A DNA stretch of 64,000 bases, from NCBI GenBank assembly GCA_947259995.1, contig CAMYOK010000002.1, positions 1,156,881-1,220,880 on the forward strand. Direction: 5' to 3'. Position numbers and translations under genes: made by a program. The stretch comes from an uncultured Pseudomonadales bacterium. Lineage in GTDB: Bacteria; Pseudomonadota; Gammaproteobacteria; Pseudomonadales; Pseudohongiellaceae. The notes under the pieces are model-generated. The model saw only the letters and a list, made by a program, of their open reading frames with translations. It was not told where the DNA came from and searched no databases. This document shows positions 35,354-43,902 of the stretch, one piece after another (positions within the stretch are counted from its first letter, which is position 1; the number at the start of each line of letters is the position of its first letter).

Positions 35354-36751
35354 ATGAAGCTCACACTACTAACAGTTCGCCCTAAGCTCACTTTATGCCT
35401 TACATTGCTGCCTTTGGTGTTCGCCCTCAATGCGGCGCACGCTGAAACGGCTGTTAATGTGGGAGAAGTCAGTTTGGTGCTCGGCAAGGCCTATATCAAA
35501 TCGGGCAATAAGCAAGAGCGTGTGCGGGCTGGCACAATAGTGAAGGTGAGTGACGAGATTATCACTGAAGCCAATGGCCACGTGCATATTCAGTTTGTAG
35601 ACGAAGCCTTGGTCAGTGTTCGCCCTGACAGTAAATTGGAAGTGCAACGCTACGATTTCGATGCAGCCAACCCCGCGAATTCCTCTATCAAACTCAATTT
35701 ACTAGAGGGCATAGCGCGCTCTATTTCCGGCGATGGTGCGCATGCCGCGCGTGATCGCTTCCGTATGAACACCCCTATCGCAGCAATCGGCGTGCGTGGC
35801 ACAGACTTCGTTGTCAGCGCCTCAAGCCAATCCGTAAGAGCGTTAGTCAACGAAGGGGCCATTGTCATGGCACCCTTTTCCAGTGATTGCTTGGCAACAG
35901 CCTTTGGCCCTTGTGCTGCCAACGCGGTAGAGCTTTCGCAAGACTCTTTGCAGATGGTCGCCATCGAAGGCGATGTGGCATTGCCAAGATTGATGCCCGC
36001 CTCAGATGAGCGTGGCAATTTGTCCGAGGCAGGTGAGATTGAGGTGGCAGAGGCCGATACACGCACCGAAGAGAAAACGGTTGGTTCGGATGTTTACCTA
36101 GAAAACGTGACCTCGTTGAAAGTGGCAGAAGAGGCCAATATTGTGGCTTCCGCTAAGCCAAAGCCTCCCGTCGTGACACCGCCTGTAACGGTTCTGCCAG
36201 ACTTTACGCCTGAGTCGGCCGTTGCTGCCTCAACGCTTGCGAGCAACAACCTCATTTGGGGGCGCTGGGCTGGCCGTGATGGCCAAGGCGAGTTGGAGCG
36301 CATCAGTCTTGCGTATGAATTAGCCAGTACTGATCGTGATGTAACGATTGCCAATGATACCTATGTATTGTTTCGAGATGGTGGTGGAAGTACTTTGGTT
36401 CAGCGTGACCTTACCGTTATTGGTTTTGCCTTGAACAGTGCGCAAGCTTTTTACCATTCAGGCTCCGGCGTGATGGCAATGGAAGTCAACAACGGCTCAT
36501 TGCAGATCGATTTTGGTGCTAAGAGTTTTGCTACTCAACTGGGATTGAACTCAACAGCTACTGGCCCTGTTGATTTTTCTGCTACCGGTGTGTTCGATAA
36601 TAACAATGGTGGGTATTTTTACAACAACTCTGACACCCAGATTATCCGCGGTGCCGTGAGTTTAGATGGCACAGAAGCTGGCTATGTGTTCGAAAAACAG
36701 CTCGGTGCCGACACTAGCGTTGAAGGGATCACCTTGTGGGGTGCGCCGTAG
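35354..36751 (+). CDS. FecR-domain surface/periplasmic protein
   Basis: 465 residues with a signal peptide (ends near NAAHA). The FecR domain lies at about 40-175 (VSDEIITEANGHVHIQF, SIKLNLLEGIARSIS, TPIAAIGVRGTDFVV). A linker rich in Pro and Thr and a C-terminal beta-rich domain follow. There is no TonB-dependent receptor or sigma factor nearby, so it is not a classical iron-signalling FecR. FecR-CHASE2 cyclase pairs recur next to surface-protein secretion genes in other bacteria. GGGGGAAGAG precedes ATG 35354. The CHASE2 cyclase gene starts 2 bp after its stop. Confidence 0.85.
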   Translation: MKLTLLTVRPKLTLCLTLLPLVFALNAAHAETAVNVGEVSLVLGKAYIKSGNKQERVRAGTIVKVSDEIITEANGHVHIQFVDEALVSVRPDSKLEVQRYDFDAANPANSSIKLNLLEGIARSISGDGAHAARDRFRMNTPIAAIGVRGTDFVVSASSQSVRALVNEGAIVMAPFSSDCLATAFGPCAANAVELSQDSLQMVAIEGDVALPRLMPASDERGNLSEAGEIEVAEADTRTEEKTVGSDVYLENVTSLKVAEEANIVASAKPKPPVVTPPVTVLPDFTPESAVAASTLASNNLIWGRWAGRDGQGELERISLAYELASTDRDVTIANDTYVLFRDGGGSTLVQRDLTVIGFALNSAQAFYHSGSGVMAMEVNNGSLQIDFGAKSFATQLGLNSTATGPVDFSATGVFDNNNGGYFYNNSDTQIIRGAVSLDGTEAGYVFEKQLGADTSVEGITLWGAP

Positions 36752-36753
36752 TC

Positions 36754-38751
36754 ATGAGTGCAGCTAGCCGTCTTAATCCCCTAAGCCGTGGCCTTGCGTA
36801 TTTATTGCGCCTAGTGCCAATGAACGCGCGTCTATTGATGCTAGCGTTGGCGGGAGCATTGACGGCATTGATCGTGACGGTGTTCGATGACAGCCTTGAG
36901 ACCCTGCAAGAAAATCTAGGCGCTCTAGGCTGGACTTTGAATGCTGACAATACTCTAGAGCAGCGCTTCAGTATTATTGCCATTGACGAGAAAAGTGTTG
37001 CCCAAGAAGGCCCTTGGCCTTGGCCGCGTGACACGATGGCGCGTCTGGTGACTTCTTTGTCTGAGGCGGGTGTGTCTTTGCAGCTGCATGACATTGTTTT
37101 CCCTGAATCTGCACCAGGTGATGACGCCCTTGCAGCTGCTTTGCAGGCTGCCCCCGGTGCGGTATTGGCACAGGTGCCAGTACTAGGCTCAGAGCAAGTA
37201 TTACGCACTGGCAATATGAGCCACGCTGTCAATGGCATTAGCTGCGAAAGCGGCCTGCCAGCCACGTCTAATTACCTTGCCAATAACGCTAGTTTCTTAA
37301 ATATTCCCAAAGGGCATATCACTCCCATCGTGTCGGCAGATGGTGCGATCCGCAAAATGCCTGGAGTGATTTGTGTTGATGGGCAGGCCTTCCCGGCCCT
37401 GCCGATAAGCGCCTTTTTGCAGGCGTTGAACACACAGGTGTGGGCTGCAACTGTCAGCCCCGCGCAATCATTGTTTGGCCCGGCCCAATTGCTGCAATTA
37501 GATGCCTATCCCGGCCTACGTATCCCATTGGATGCGCAAGGCAATCTGCGTATCTCCTATCGCAATAGCCCAGACTCTTATCGTGTAATCCCTGCTGCCG
37601 ATGTGCTCAATGGTGATATCGAGCCAAGCATGCTCGAGAATAGTTGGGTCATGGTGGGAGCAACCGCATTCGGTATTGGTGATATTGTCCCTACCCCTTA
37701 TAGCGGCGCGACTCCAGGTGTGGAATTGCAGGCTCGTATACTAGGCAGCTTGCTTGACACTAATGTGCCCTATACGCCAAGCGGGTCATGGATCTTTATG
37801 CTGGCTTTATGCGGCCTTAGTGCTGTCATCCTGTTTGCTTTGGCCGGTGCGCGTGAACGTTTTGCCAGTTATGGCTTGCCCATCGCTGGGGCTATGCTGC
37901 CTTTGTTGGCCCTTGCTTTGCACATCGAACTGCTAAATATGAACAATGTTTGGCTTGGCTGGGTGTCTCCCGCTTTATTCAGTATGTGTGCCGCTAGTGC
38001 CTTAATGCTACTTGAACAAGCGCGTGTGCGTAACGAGCGCAGCCGCGTATTTGGTAATCTCAACGCCTATTTGCCAAGCGATGTGGCCAAGGAAATTGCC
38101 TTTAGCTTGCCTAGCTCTAGTGTCAATGCGCGCCGTTGTGAAGTTACCTTATTGAGCGCGGACTTGCGTAACTTCTCGGCCTTTAGTGAGGCGCGTCCTC
38201 CTGAAGAATCCGCCGCACTTTTGCATTATTTCTTCGTGCGTGCTGCTGAGATTGTTGAACAGCACGGTGGGCGTATTCATGAGTTTAAAGGCGATGGTCT
38301 GTTAGCCGTTTGGGATGGCCACGATACGCGTGCAGCCCAGCAAGCGCTACGCGCCGCCCAGTCTATGGAAGCTTCTATCGCCCGTGATATGCCGCAAACA
38401 CCGCCAGAAGGATTAGAGCCTTTGGCGCTGGGGATTGGTATAGAGCAAGGCCCAGTCTTGATTGGGTCGATTGGTCCAGCACAGCGTCGTACGCATACCC
38501 TGCTGGGCGATACGGTGACCATCGCCTTGCGTGTGCAAGAAATGACTGCCGAGCTCGCTTTGCCAATCTTGGTAGGCGAGTGTGCCGCGCGCAATCTGCA
38601 TGATCAAAACCTAGAATCGCAAGGCAGCTATCTACTGGCTGGCTTGAGTACGCCACATATACTGTTTTCACCTCCGCTGGAAAACCTTCCCGTTCGTCGC
38701 GCAATGTCCGAATCTGTGACACTTACAGTATTATCGGGCGGCAAGCGCTGA
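36754..38751 (+). CDS. CHASE2-domain class III nucleotide cyclase with atypical active site
   Basis: 665 residues: an N-terminal helix, an extracytoplasmic CHASE2 sensor (about 45-335), three transmembrane helices (about 347-420) and a class III cyclase domain (about 460-640). Metal Asp residues are D470 (LLSADLRNFS) and D514 (FKGDGLLAVW), and transition-state Arg is R593. The purine-selecting Lys position holds E510 (EFKGDG) and the Asn before Arg is T589 (GDTVTIALR). It may make cAMP, cGMP or little product; sequence alone cannot decide. Start chosen at ATG 36754, directly after the fecR stop. Confidence 0.88.
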   Translation: MSAASRLNPLSRGLAYLLRLVPMNARLLMLALAGALTALIVTVFDDSLETLQENLGALGWTLNADNTLEQRFSIIAIDEKSVAQEGPWPWPRDTMARLVTSLSEAGVSLQLHDIVFPESAPGDDALAAALQAAPGAVLAQVPVLGSEQVLRTGNMSHAVNGISCESGLPATSNYLANNASFLNIPKGHITPIVSADGAIRKMPGVICVDGQAFPALPISAFLQALNTQVWAATVSPAQSLFGPAQLLQLDAYPGLRIPLDAQGNLRISYRNSPDSYRVIPAADVLNGDIEPSMLENSWVMVGATAFGIGDIVPTPYSGATPGVELQARILGSLLDTNVPYTPSGSWIFMLALCGLSAVILFALAGARERFASYGLPIAGAMLPLLALALHIELLNMNNVWLGWVSPALFSMCAASALMLLEQARVRNERSRVFGNLNAYLPSDVAKEIAFSLPSSSVNARRCEVTLLSADLRNFSAFSEARPPEESAALLHYFFVRAAEIVEQHGGRIHEFKGDGLLAVWDGHDTRAAQQALRAAQSMEASIARDMPQTPPEGLEPLALGIGIEQGPVLIGSIGPAQRRTHTLLGDTVTIALRVQEMTAELALPILVGECAARNLHDQNLESQGSYLLAGLSTPHILFSPPLENLPVRRAMSESVTLTVLSGGKR

Positions 38752-38856
38752 TATTCTTGGCTTTTATTTCGGCATTTTTGTCCCGTCATATATAAGGGTG
38801 TTTTCTTGTTGCTTGTAGCGCCTTGTTTCATGATAATTGTGCAGATAACTTCAAAT

Positions 38857-38876
38857 GACATACGCTCCGATATGTC
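38857..38876. repeat. Inverted repeat before the TPR/beta-barrel gene
   Basis: Arms GACATA and TATGTC are separated by 8 nt, 27 bp upstream of the next gene. It could be an operator; it does not match the CRP-type sites. Confidence 0.35.
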
Positions 38877-38903
38877 TGTCGCCTAGCCGGACCCTCAGAC
38901 ACT

Positions 38904-40211
38904 ATGCGCTGGTCACTTATTCCTTTCAGTTTCTTACTACCCCTGTCTGCATACGCCTGTCCTGACCTGCAAGCGTTCTATCAGTACGAAGACGACGTTG
39001 AGTCACAGATCGCTCTGGAGTCCGCGCTTGCCCCGTTGATGAGCGAGTGTTTGCGCAGCCCTGAATTCTTTGCTCTGTATGGGGCGGCGTTGATGGAGAC
39101 TGGTAAGTTATCTGTCGCTTTGGAGATGCTCGAGCGTGCCTTATTGCTTGACCCTGACAATGGCTCTGCGTTGATAGACTATGCGCAGGCATTGTACCTG
39201 CGCGGGCAATTATTCTCGGCACTGGACCTGAATCGGCAGCTAAGCCAACGTCAGGGCTTGCCGGCGAATGTAGAGACATTGGTTGCCGAACGCGAAGAGC
39301 GTTGGCGTAGCGACACCCGTGGTTACGCTGCACAGCTTGATGTGTTGGCCGGTTACGACAACAACCTCAATGGCGCGCCTGACCCTAATCAGATCACCCT
39401 AACGCTATCGGGTGAGCCAGTGATACTTACCCTCAATCCTGAATTTCAGGCAATTAGCGGCCCCTATTTGAATTTGCGGCTTGGCGGGCAGTTTCAGCAA
39501 ATGGCTGCCGACCACCAGCACCAAGTGACTGGGGAGATCAGAAGCCGAACCAGTGAAGATGCCGCCTCCGATTTGATTCAGGCCTCGGCGCATTACAACT
39601 ATCTTCTGCCCCAGCGGGATAATGCTTGGCAGTTTGGCGCTGGCATGAATCACTTATTCTTTGGTGGCAGTGCCTTGTATACCGCCATCGATACCAATGT
39701 TCGCTACCAAACCCTTACTGCCAATAGTTGTACTCGGCGCTACGAATTGGCTGGGCAATACCAGCTCTATAAGGATCAAAGCAGTCTGAACTCGCTAGAG
39801 AGCAAGCTCAGTGCTGGCTTGGATTGCCCAATACAAACTATGGGCGTCTCTAGTCTATTGGGTGCCGAGATGGGTGTGGTCCATAGCGCCGCGATCAACG
39901 ATGGTCGCCCTGGTGGCGATCGTCTAGGTTGGCAGTTTAATCTTGCTTGGCAGTTTCCAATACTAAAAGGCACGCTCACTAGTCAGTTTAGTCACACAGC
40001 ATTGGACGACCAAAAAGGCTATAGCGACTTACTCGATGACGGCGCGCAGCGTTGGGTAAAACGCAGCTTTGTGCTGCTGCAATACCGGCAAATATTGCGG
40101 CCTAACGTGGCATTTATGCTCAATATTTACCACCAAAATCAACATAGCAATATCGAACTTTTTGATAGTGTCGATAGCACCCTCGAACTAGGCGTAAGCG
40201 CTAGCTTTTAA
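38904..40211 (+). CDS. TPR plus outer-membrane beta-barrel protein
   Basis: 435 residues with a signal peptide (cut after AYA). TPR-like helices at about 55-130 (ALYGAALMETGKLSVALEMLERALLLDPDNGSAL) precede a beta-barrel of alternating strands from about 145 that ends in a C-terminal Phe (LGVSASF). The layout resembles Slam-type surface-protein assembly modifiers, without clear sequence identity. Lying between the cyclase and the S-layer-like gene, it could help surface display or anchoring. Function is an inference from layout. Confidence 0.7.
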   Translation: MRWSLIPFSFLLPLSAYACPDLQAFYQYEDDVESQIALESALAPLMSECLRSPEFFALYGAALMETGKLSVALEMLERALLLDPDNGSALIDYAQALYLRGQLFSALDLNRQLSQRQGLPANVETLVAEREERWRSDTRGYAAQLDVLAGYDNNLNGAPDPNQITLTLSGEPVILTLNPEFQAISGPYLNLRLGGQFQQMAADHQHQVTGEIRSRTSEDAASDLIQASAHYNYLLPQRDNAWQFGAGMNHLFFGGSALYTAIDTNVRYQTLTANSCTRRYELAGQYQLYKDQSSLNSLESKLSAGLDCPIQTMGVSSLLGAEMGVVHSAAINDGRPGGDRLGWQFNLAWQFPILKGTLTSQFSHTALDDQKGYSDLLDDGAQRWVKRSFVLLQYRQILRPNVAFMLNIYHQNQHSNIELFDSVDSTLELGVSASF

Positions 40212-40383
40212 AAACTCACTAAAGTCTTTAAAAATAGCAGCTTACAGCCGCATCTTAATGAAACAAACAGCTTGTAATTAACAGGCAGTCCTAGTAGTAT
40301 CTTCGCCCATGTCCGCTTGTGGTCAGGAATCTCTATGTCATTCAAGTGGGTTTAACTGGGAATATTCAGTAAGTTTTCGTCTA

Positions 40384-40399
40384 TGTGACTGTAGTCACA
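40384..40399. promoter_or_regulatory. Perfect CRP-type palindrome before the S-layer-like gene
   Basis: TGTGACTGTAGTCACA has perfect TGTGA/TCACA arms. It shares 14 of 16 bases with the site at 35245. Its spacing to a downstream TATCCT is also 21 nt, so the Crp/Fnr regulator at 34453 is the natural candidate to activate this gene. Confidence 0.85.
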
Positions 40400-40420
40400 G
40401 GGAAGGGAAAGCGAACTGCG

Positions 40421-40426
40421 TATCCT
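40421..40426 (+). promoter_or_regulatory. Candidate -10 box for the S-layer-like gene
   Basis: TATCCT lies 29.5 nt from the palindrome centre, predicting a start site near 40433 and a leader of about 80 nt. Confidence 0.5.
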
Positions 40427-40515
40427 TGGCACAACCGAATGGGGTCATCCGCTGTTGTAGGCGAGTCACAATCGGATAAAACAAATTGGAATTAAAAATT
40501 TAAGGAGTTCTAACA

Positions 40516-43455
40516 ATGGCGATTTCCGTCGAAGCTCGTACCGAGATTATCTCCCTAGTTGTCGGCATGTTTGGTGCCGCACCAGGCGCAAGTGTTTTGT
40601 CTGACCTAGTGGCAGCTGTTGAAGGCGGCACTACTATTTCTCAGCTTGCAGCAAACCTTTCAGCCACTGCTGAATTTAAAGCTATTTACCCAACATTCAT
40701 GACTAATGAAGAGTATGCAGCGAAAGTTGTAGCGAACCTTCTTACTGAAGCAAGCACGGAAGCAAAAGCAGAAGCAACAACTGTGCTGACTGCCGCAATC
40801 AATGGTGGTCTGACTCGCGCAAATGCGATGGTTGAAGCAATTAAATTCGTAGGGGCGACTGAGTCCACTAACGCATCATTCGGCTCCTCCGCAGCTGCGT
40901 TTGACAACAAAGTGTCTGTAGCAATCTACTACTCTGTAGATAAAGCTTTGAGCGCATCTACACTTGCCGACCTTCAAGCTATTGTCAATGGCGTGACTAG
41001 CGATGCAGCTACTGTCACTAGTGCTAAAGCTACTGTAGACGGCACTGCGAATGTTGGTACAACATTTACACTGACTTCTACTATTGACTCTGTTACTGGC
41101 GGTGCTGGCAACGACACGTTCAACGGCACTCAAACTACTGCCGCTGCAGCGACATTTACTGCTCTTGACGCGATTGACGGTGGTCTTGGTAACGACACGT
41201 TGAAAGTTGTTCAAACTGCAGCTTTAGATACAACAGCTCTAGGTGGTATCACTGTTAAAAACGTTGAGAACGTAGAACTTACTAGTGGTGCGGCTGTGAC
41301 TGCCAACACTACTGCATGGACTGGTGTTACTTCAGTTGTGGCTTCTGGTGCAACAGATGCGAACGTAACTGCTGCTGCTACTTCAGACGTAAGTGTTACT
41401 GCAGCAGCTTTGACTGGTGCAGCTGGCGCGGTAACAGTTAATGGTGGTAAAGATGTAACTGTTGTTGCTTCTGACACCTCTACAACTGGCGCTGCATCGG
41501 GCAACACTATATTGGTTGGAGGCTCAACTGCGCCTACTGGTGCTGTTAAAGTGACGTACACAGAGACTATTTCTGACGCTAAAGATGCAGGCGTTGCAGG
41601 TAGCAGCATTACTGTGACTGGCGGAACAACGGTAGAGGTTAACAGCAATGCAACTGCTGGTGCTGGTAGTAATGCGCTAGACGTATTAACACTGGGTGCT
41701 GTAGCTGTAAACGGTAAGTCGACAACTACTGCGGTCACTGTAAACCAGTCTGCGGCCACTGCGACTTGGAACGGTACAACTGCGAATAACATCTCAATTG
41801 TAAATGGCGGCGTTACTGTCACTGACACTAATGCGGCAACAGCGGCTGATACTATTGCAACAGTTAGCTTGTCTAACTTCGGCAACAGCACTATCAACTC
41901 TACGGTTCTAAGTACTCTGAATCTTACAGAGACTGGCTCTGGTGCATCTGGCACGGTTACATTGGACAAGACTGCTGCTGATACTTCTACTGCAGCCACT
42001 ACTTTGGGCCTGAATACGTCCGGTTCTTTCGGTCTTATTTCTGGTACACAAGCAGACGCGTATAAGACTTTGAATGTTGCTGCTTCAGCTACAACTACAT
42101 TGGCTGATATTGCAATGGACGCGCTCACGACTATCAATGTTAGCGGTGAAGGTAAAACAACGTTTACAGCGCTAACTGCTGCTCAAAACGCTAAGCTTGC
42201 TAGCATTGTTTCTTCTGGCGGTGGTTTGACTGTGGGCACTGAGCTTGCAACTGGTGTTGCATTTACTGGTGGTGCTGGTGTTGAAAGCGTAATGATTGGT
42301 GCAACTACTAAGACTGTAGATATGGGTGCAGGCGATGACGTTGTCACTGTGTCTACTACTACGATGGGTGCCGGTGGTACCGTTAAGGGTGGCGAAGGTT
42401 CTGACACTTTGGTTGCGAACACAAACAGTTCAGCATTCTCAGGCCTGCCTGCATTTGCTGGCTTTGAAGTATTGCGAGTTGCGGGTGCTGCCGCTCAAGG
42501 CGCGCACAATGCAGTAGGCTTTACGTCTCTTGAAGTTGGTGCCTTGGCTGGTAACGCATCGTTTACAAACGTTGCAGCTGGTGTTGGTCTAACAGTTCTG
42601 GCAGATATGGCGCAGGACCTTACTTTCACTCTAGCAGACGCTACTGGAACTGCTGATGCTGTTAATCTTACTCTTTCTAGTTCAGGTGCAATTGACCTTA
42701 GTGGTGACACTATCACTCTAGCTGGTGTTGAGACTGTAAACGTTACATCAACGGATACAAACACTACGGCTCACGTGAATACTATTGAGTTGGTTGCTTC
42801 AAGCGCTAAAACTTTGACGCTAACTGGTAACACAGGTGTAGTTGTTGTAAATGCTAATGCGTCTATAACATCTATGGATGCATCTGCTATTGCTCTAGGT
42901 AAAGTAACTGATACTGGCGTTACTTATACTTCTACAAACTCTACAGTTGCTGAAGCTGTAAGCATCAAAGGTAGTAACGGTGTAGATGTATTGTCTGGTA
43001 GTGCAACTGCTATTGATACTATCTTGGGTGGTGACGGTGCAGATACATTGATTTACACGGGTGCTGCGGACGTATTTACTGGCGGTGCTGGTAATGACAC
43101 GTTTGATGTTAATGCAACTGGTACTTCAACGGCTTTCTTGACGATTAGCGATCTTACTGCTGGCGATAAGATTGACCTGGCTGCAGCTGCATTGACTGCT
43201 GTTATTGCAGACGCCACGCTAGGTGCTAAAACTACGTTTGGATCGGCAGCTACATTTGCTCAGGCTCTAGACGCAGCGGCGGCTGGTGCAGCAAACAATG
43301 TTGAGTGGTTCCAGTTTGAGAGCAACACGTACTTGGTTGTTGATGCTTCTGCTGGTGCAACGTTTGTATCTGGTACAGATTCGGTAATTAAAATCACTGG
43401 TTTGGTAGATCTAAGCAACTCTACTCTAGCCACTGAAGTTTTGACTATCGTTTAA
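40516..43455 (+). CDS. Large RTX/S-layer-like protein, probable type I secretion substrate
   Basis: 979 residues rich in Ala, Thr, Val, Gly and Asn, with no Cys and no Sec signal. An N-terminal helical domain (about 1-150) resembles the DUF4214-like start of S-layer proteins. Beta-strand repeats follow. Calcium-type nonapeptides appear near 195, 222, 625, 838 and 856 (GGAGNDTFNG, GGLGNDTLKV, GGEGSDTLV, GGDGADTLI, GGAGNDTFDV). The last 120 residues (DLTAGDKIDLA, WFQFESNTYLVVDAS, IKITGLVDLSNSTL) match the C-terminal style of Caulobacter RsaA-type proteins, where the uncleaved secretion signal lies. It has its own promoter and terminator. Adhesin is the main alternative. Confidence 0.88.
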   Translation: MAISVEARTEIISLVVGMFGAAPGASVLSDLVAAVEGGTTISQLAANLSATAEFKAIYPTFMTNEEYAAKVVANLLTEASTEAKAEATTVLTAAINGGLTRANAMVEAIKFVGATESTNASFGSSAAAFDNKVSVAIYYSVDKALSASTLADLQAIVNGVTSDAATVTSAKATVDGTANVGTTFTLTSTIDSVTGGAGNDTFNGTQTTAAAATFTALDAIDGGLGNDTLKVVQTAALDTTALGGITVKNVENVELTSGAAVTANTTAWTGVTSVVASGATDANVTAAATSDVSVTAAALTGAAGAVTVNGGKDVTVVASDTSTTGAASGNTILVGGSTAPTGAVKVTYTETISDAKDAGVAGSSITVTGGTTVEVNSNATAGAGSNALDVLTLGAVAVNGKSTTTAVTVNQSAATATWNGTTANNISIVNGGVTVTDTNAATAADTIATVSLSNFGNSTINSTVLSTLNLTETGSGASGTVTLDKTAADTSTAATTLGLNTSGSFGLISGTQADAYKTLNVAASATTTLADIAMDALTTINVSGEGKTTFTALTAAQNAKLASIVSSGGGLTVGTELATGVAFTGGAGVESVMIGATTKTVDMGAGDDVVTVSTTTMGAGGTVKGGEGSDTLVANTNSSAFSGLPAFAGFEVLRVAGAAAQGAHNAVGFTSLEVGALAGNASFTNVAAGVGLTVLADMAQDLTFTLADATGTADAVNLTLSSSGAIDLSGDTITLAGVETVNVTSTDTNTTAHVNTIELVASSAKTLTLTGNTGVVVVNANASITSMDASAIALGKVTDTGVTYTSTNSTVAEAVSIKGSNGVDVLSGSATAIDTILGGDGADTLIYTGAADVFTGGAGNDTFDVNATGTSTAFLTISDLTAGDKIDLAAAALTAVIADATLGAKTTFGSAATFAQALDAAAAGAANNVEWFQFESNTYLVVDASAGATFVSGTDSVIKITGLVDLSNSTLATEVLTIV

Positions 43456-43502
43456 TCTAAGCAATAAAGCCTACTTGAATAGGTAGGTTTTACTTAGAAC
43501 CG

Positions 43503-43540
43503 AAAGCCCCGCTTCTTGTCTAGAGTGCGGGGCTTTTTTT
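43503..43540 (+). terminator. Rho-independent terminator of the S-layer-like gene
   Basis: A perfect 10-bp GC-rich stem (43503-43512 and 43527-43536, 14-nt loop) followed by a T-run. A smaller CCTAC/GTAGG hairpin lies just before it. Confidence 0.93.
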
Positions 43541-43571
43541 TGAGTTATTTGACACATTGAAGGAGCCAGCT

Positions 43572-43808
43572 ATGACAATGATAACAATCGACAACAAAGA
43601 ATATGATACCGAAGATTTTTCACAAGGAGCTCAAGAGCATTTCAAGTCACTGCAATTTGCTTCTAACGAGATAGCACGACTAGAGATGCAAGTGGCAGCA
43701 ATGCAGACGGCTCGTAATGCTTACGTCCGTGCACTAAGGGATTTGCTAGAGAGCGAAGGGAGTGATGACAAACTACAAGAAATGCCTAGTTCAATCTCTT
43801 TTGAATAG
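43572..43808 (+). CDS. Small coiled-coil protein, DUF6447-like
   Basis: 78 residues. It begins MTMITIDNKEYDTEDFS, continues with a helix (AQEHFKSLQFASNEIARLEMQVAAMQTARNAYVRALRDLLE) and ends with an acidic tail. This pattern, a short beta start with 'IDxKEYD' and then a single long helix, recalls the DUF6447 family, often found beside type I-secreted surface proteins; I cannot verify the match. ATG 43572 has AGGAG upstream. It follows the S-layer terminator by about 30 bp. Confidence 0.65.
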   Translation: MTMITIDNKEYDTEDFSQGAQEHFKSLQFASNEIARLEMQVAAMQTARNAYVRALRDLLESEGSDDKLQEMPSSISFE

Positions 43809-43902
43809 GGGAAGTGCTCTGAGCAGTTAGCGAGTATTAAAAGGGATTTACAGTAAACGTGAGCGAGTAGAAGCAACTGTGGTAGTGTCGATATTACTGC
43901 AT

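Larger units (their letters stand above)
40212..40515. other. Control region of the S-layer-like gene
   Basis: This 304-bp gap holds a perfect CRP-type palindrome (40384-40399) and a TATCCT hexamer (40421-40426). Its 3' end has an AAGGAG ribosome site (40502-40507) before ATG 40516. An A-rich stretch follows the upstream stop, but no clear terminator was seen. Confidence 0.7.

Noticed and set aside
35354..36751. FecR as an iron-signalling anti-sigma regulator
   Set aside because: It has a cleavable signal peptide and there is no FecI-type sigma factor or TonB receptor nearby.
40426..40442. Sigma-54-like TTGGCACAACC before the S-layer-like gene
   Set aside because: The -24 part fits, but the base pair at the -12 GC position is wrong (TG), so the spacing rule fails.
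41211..42137. A 308-codon open frame on the minus strand within the S-layer-like gene
   Set aside because: It is an antisense shadow caused by the Ala/Thr/Val-rich codon pattern of the real gene; it has no ribosome site and no family resemblance.
40516..43455. LapA-type giant adhesin with proteolytic release
   Set aside because: There is no N-terminal retention module with a dialanine cleavage site, and no lapD/lapG genes nearby. Size and C-terminus fit an S-layer-type protein better.
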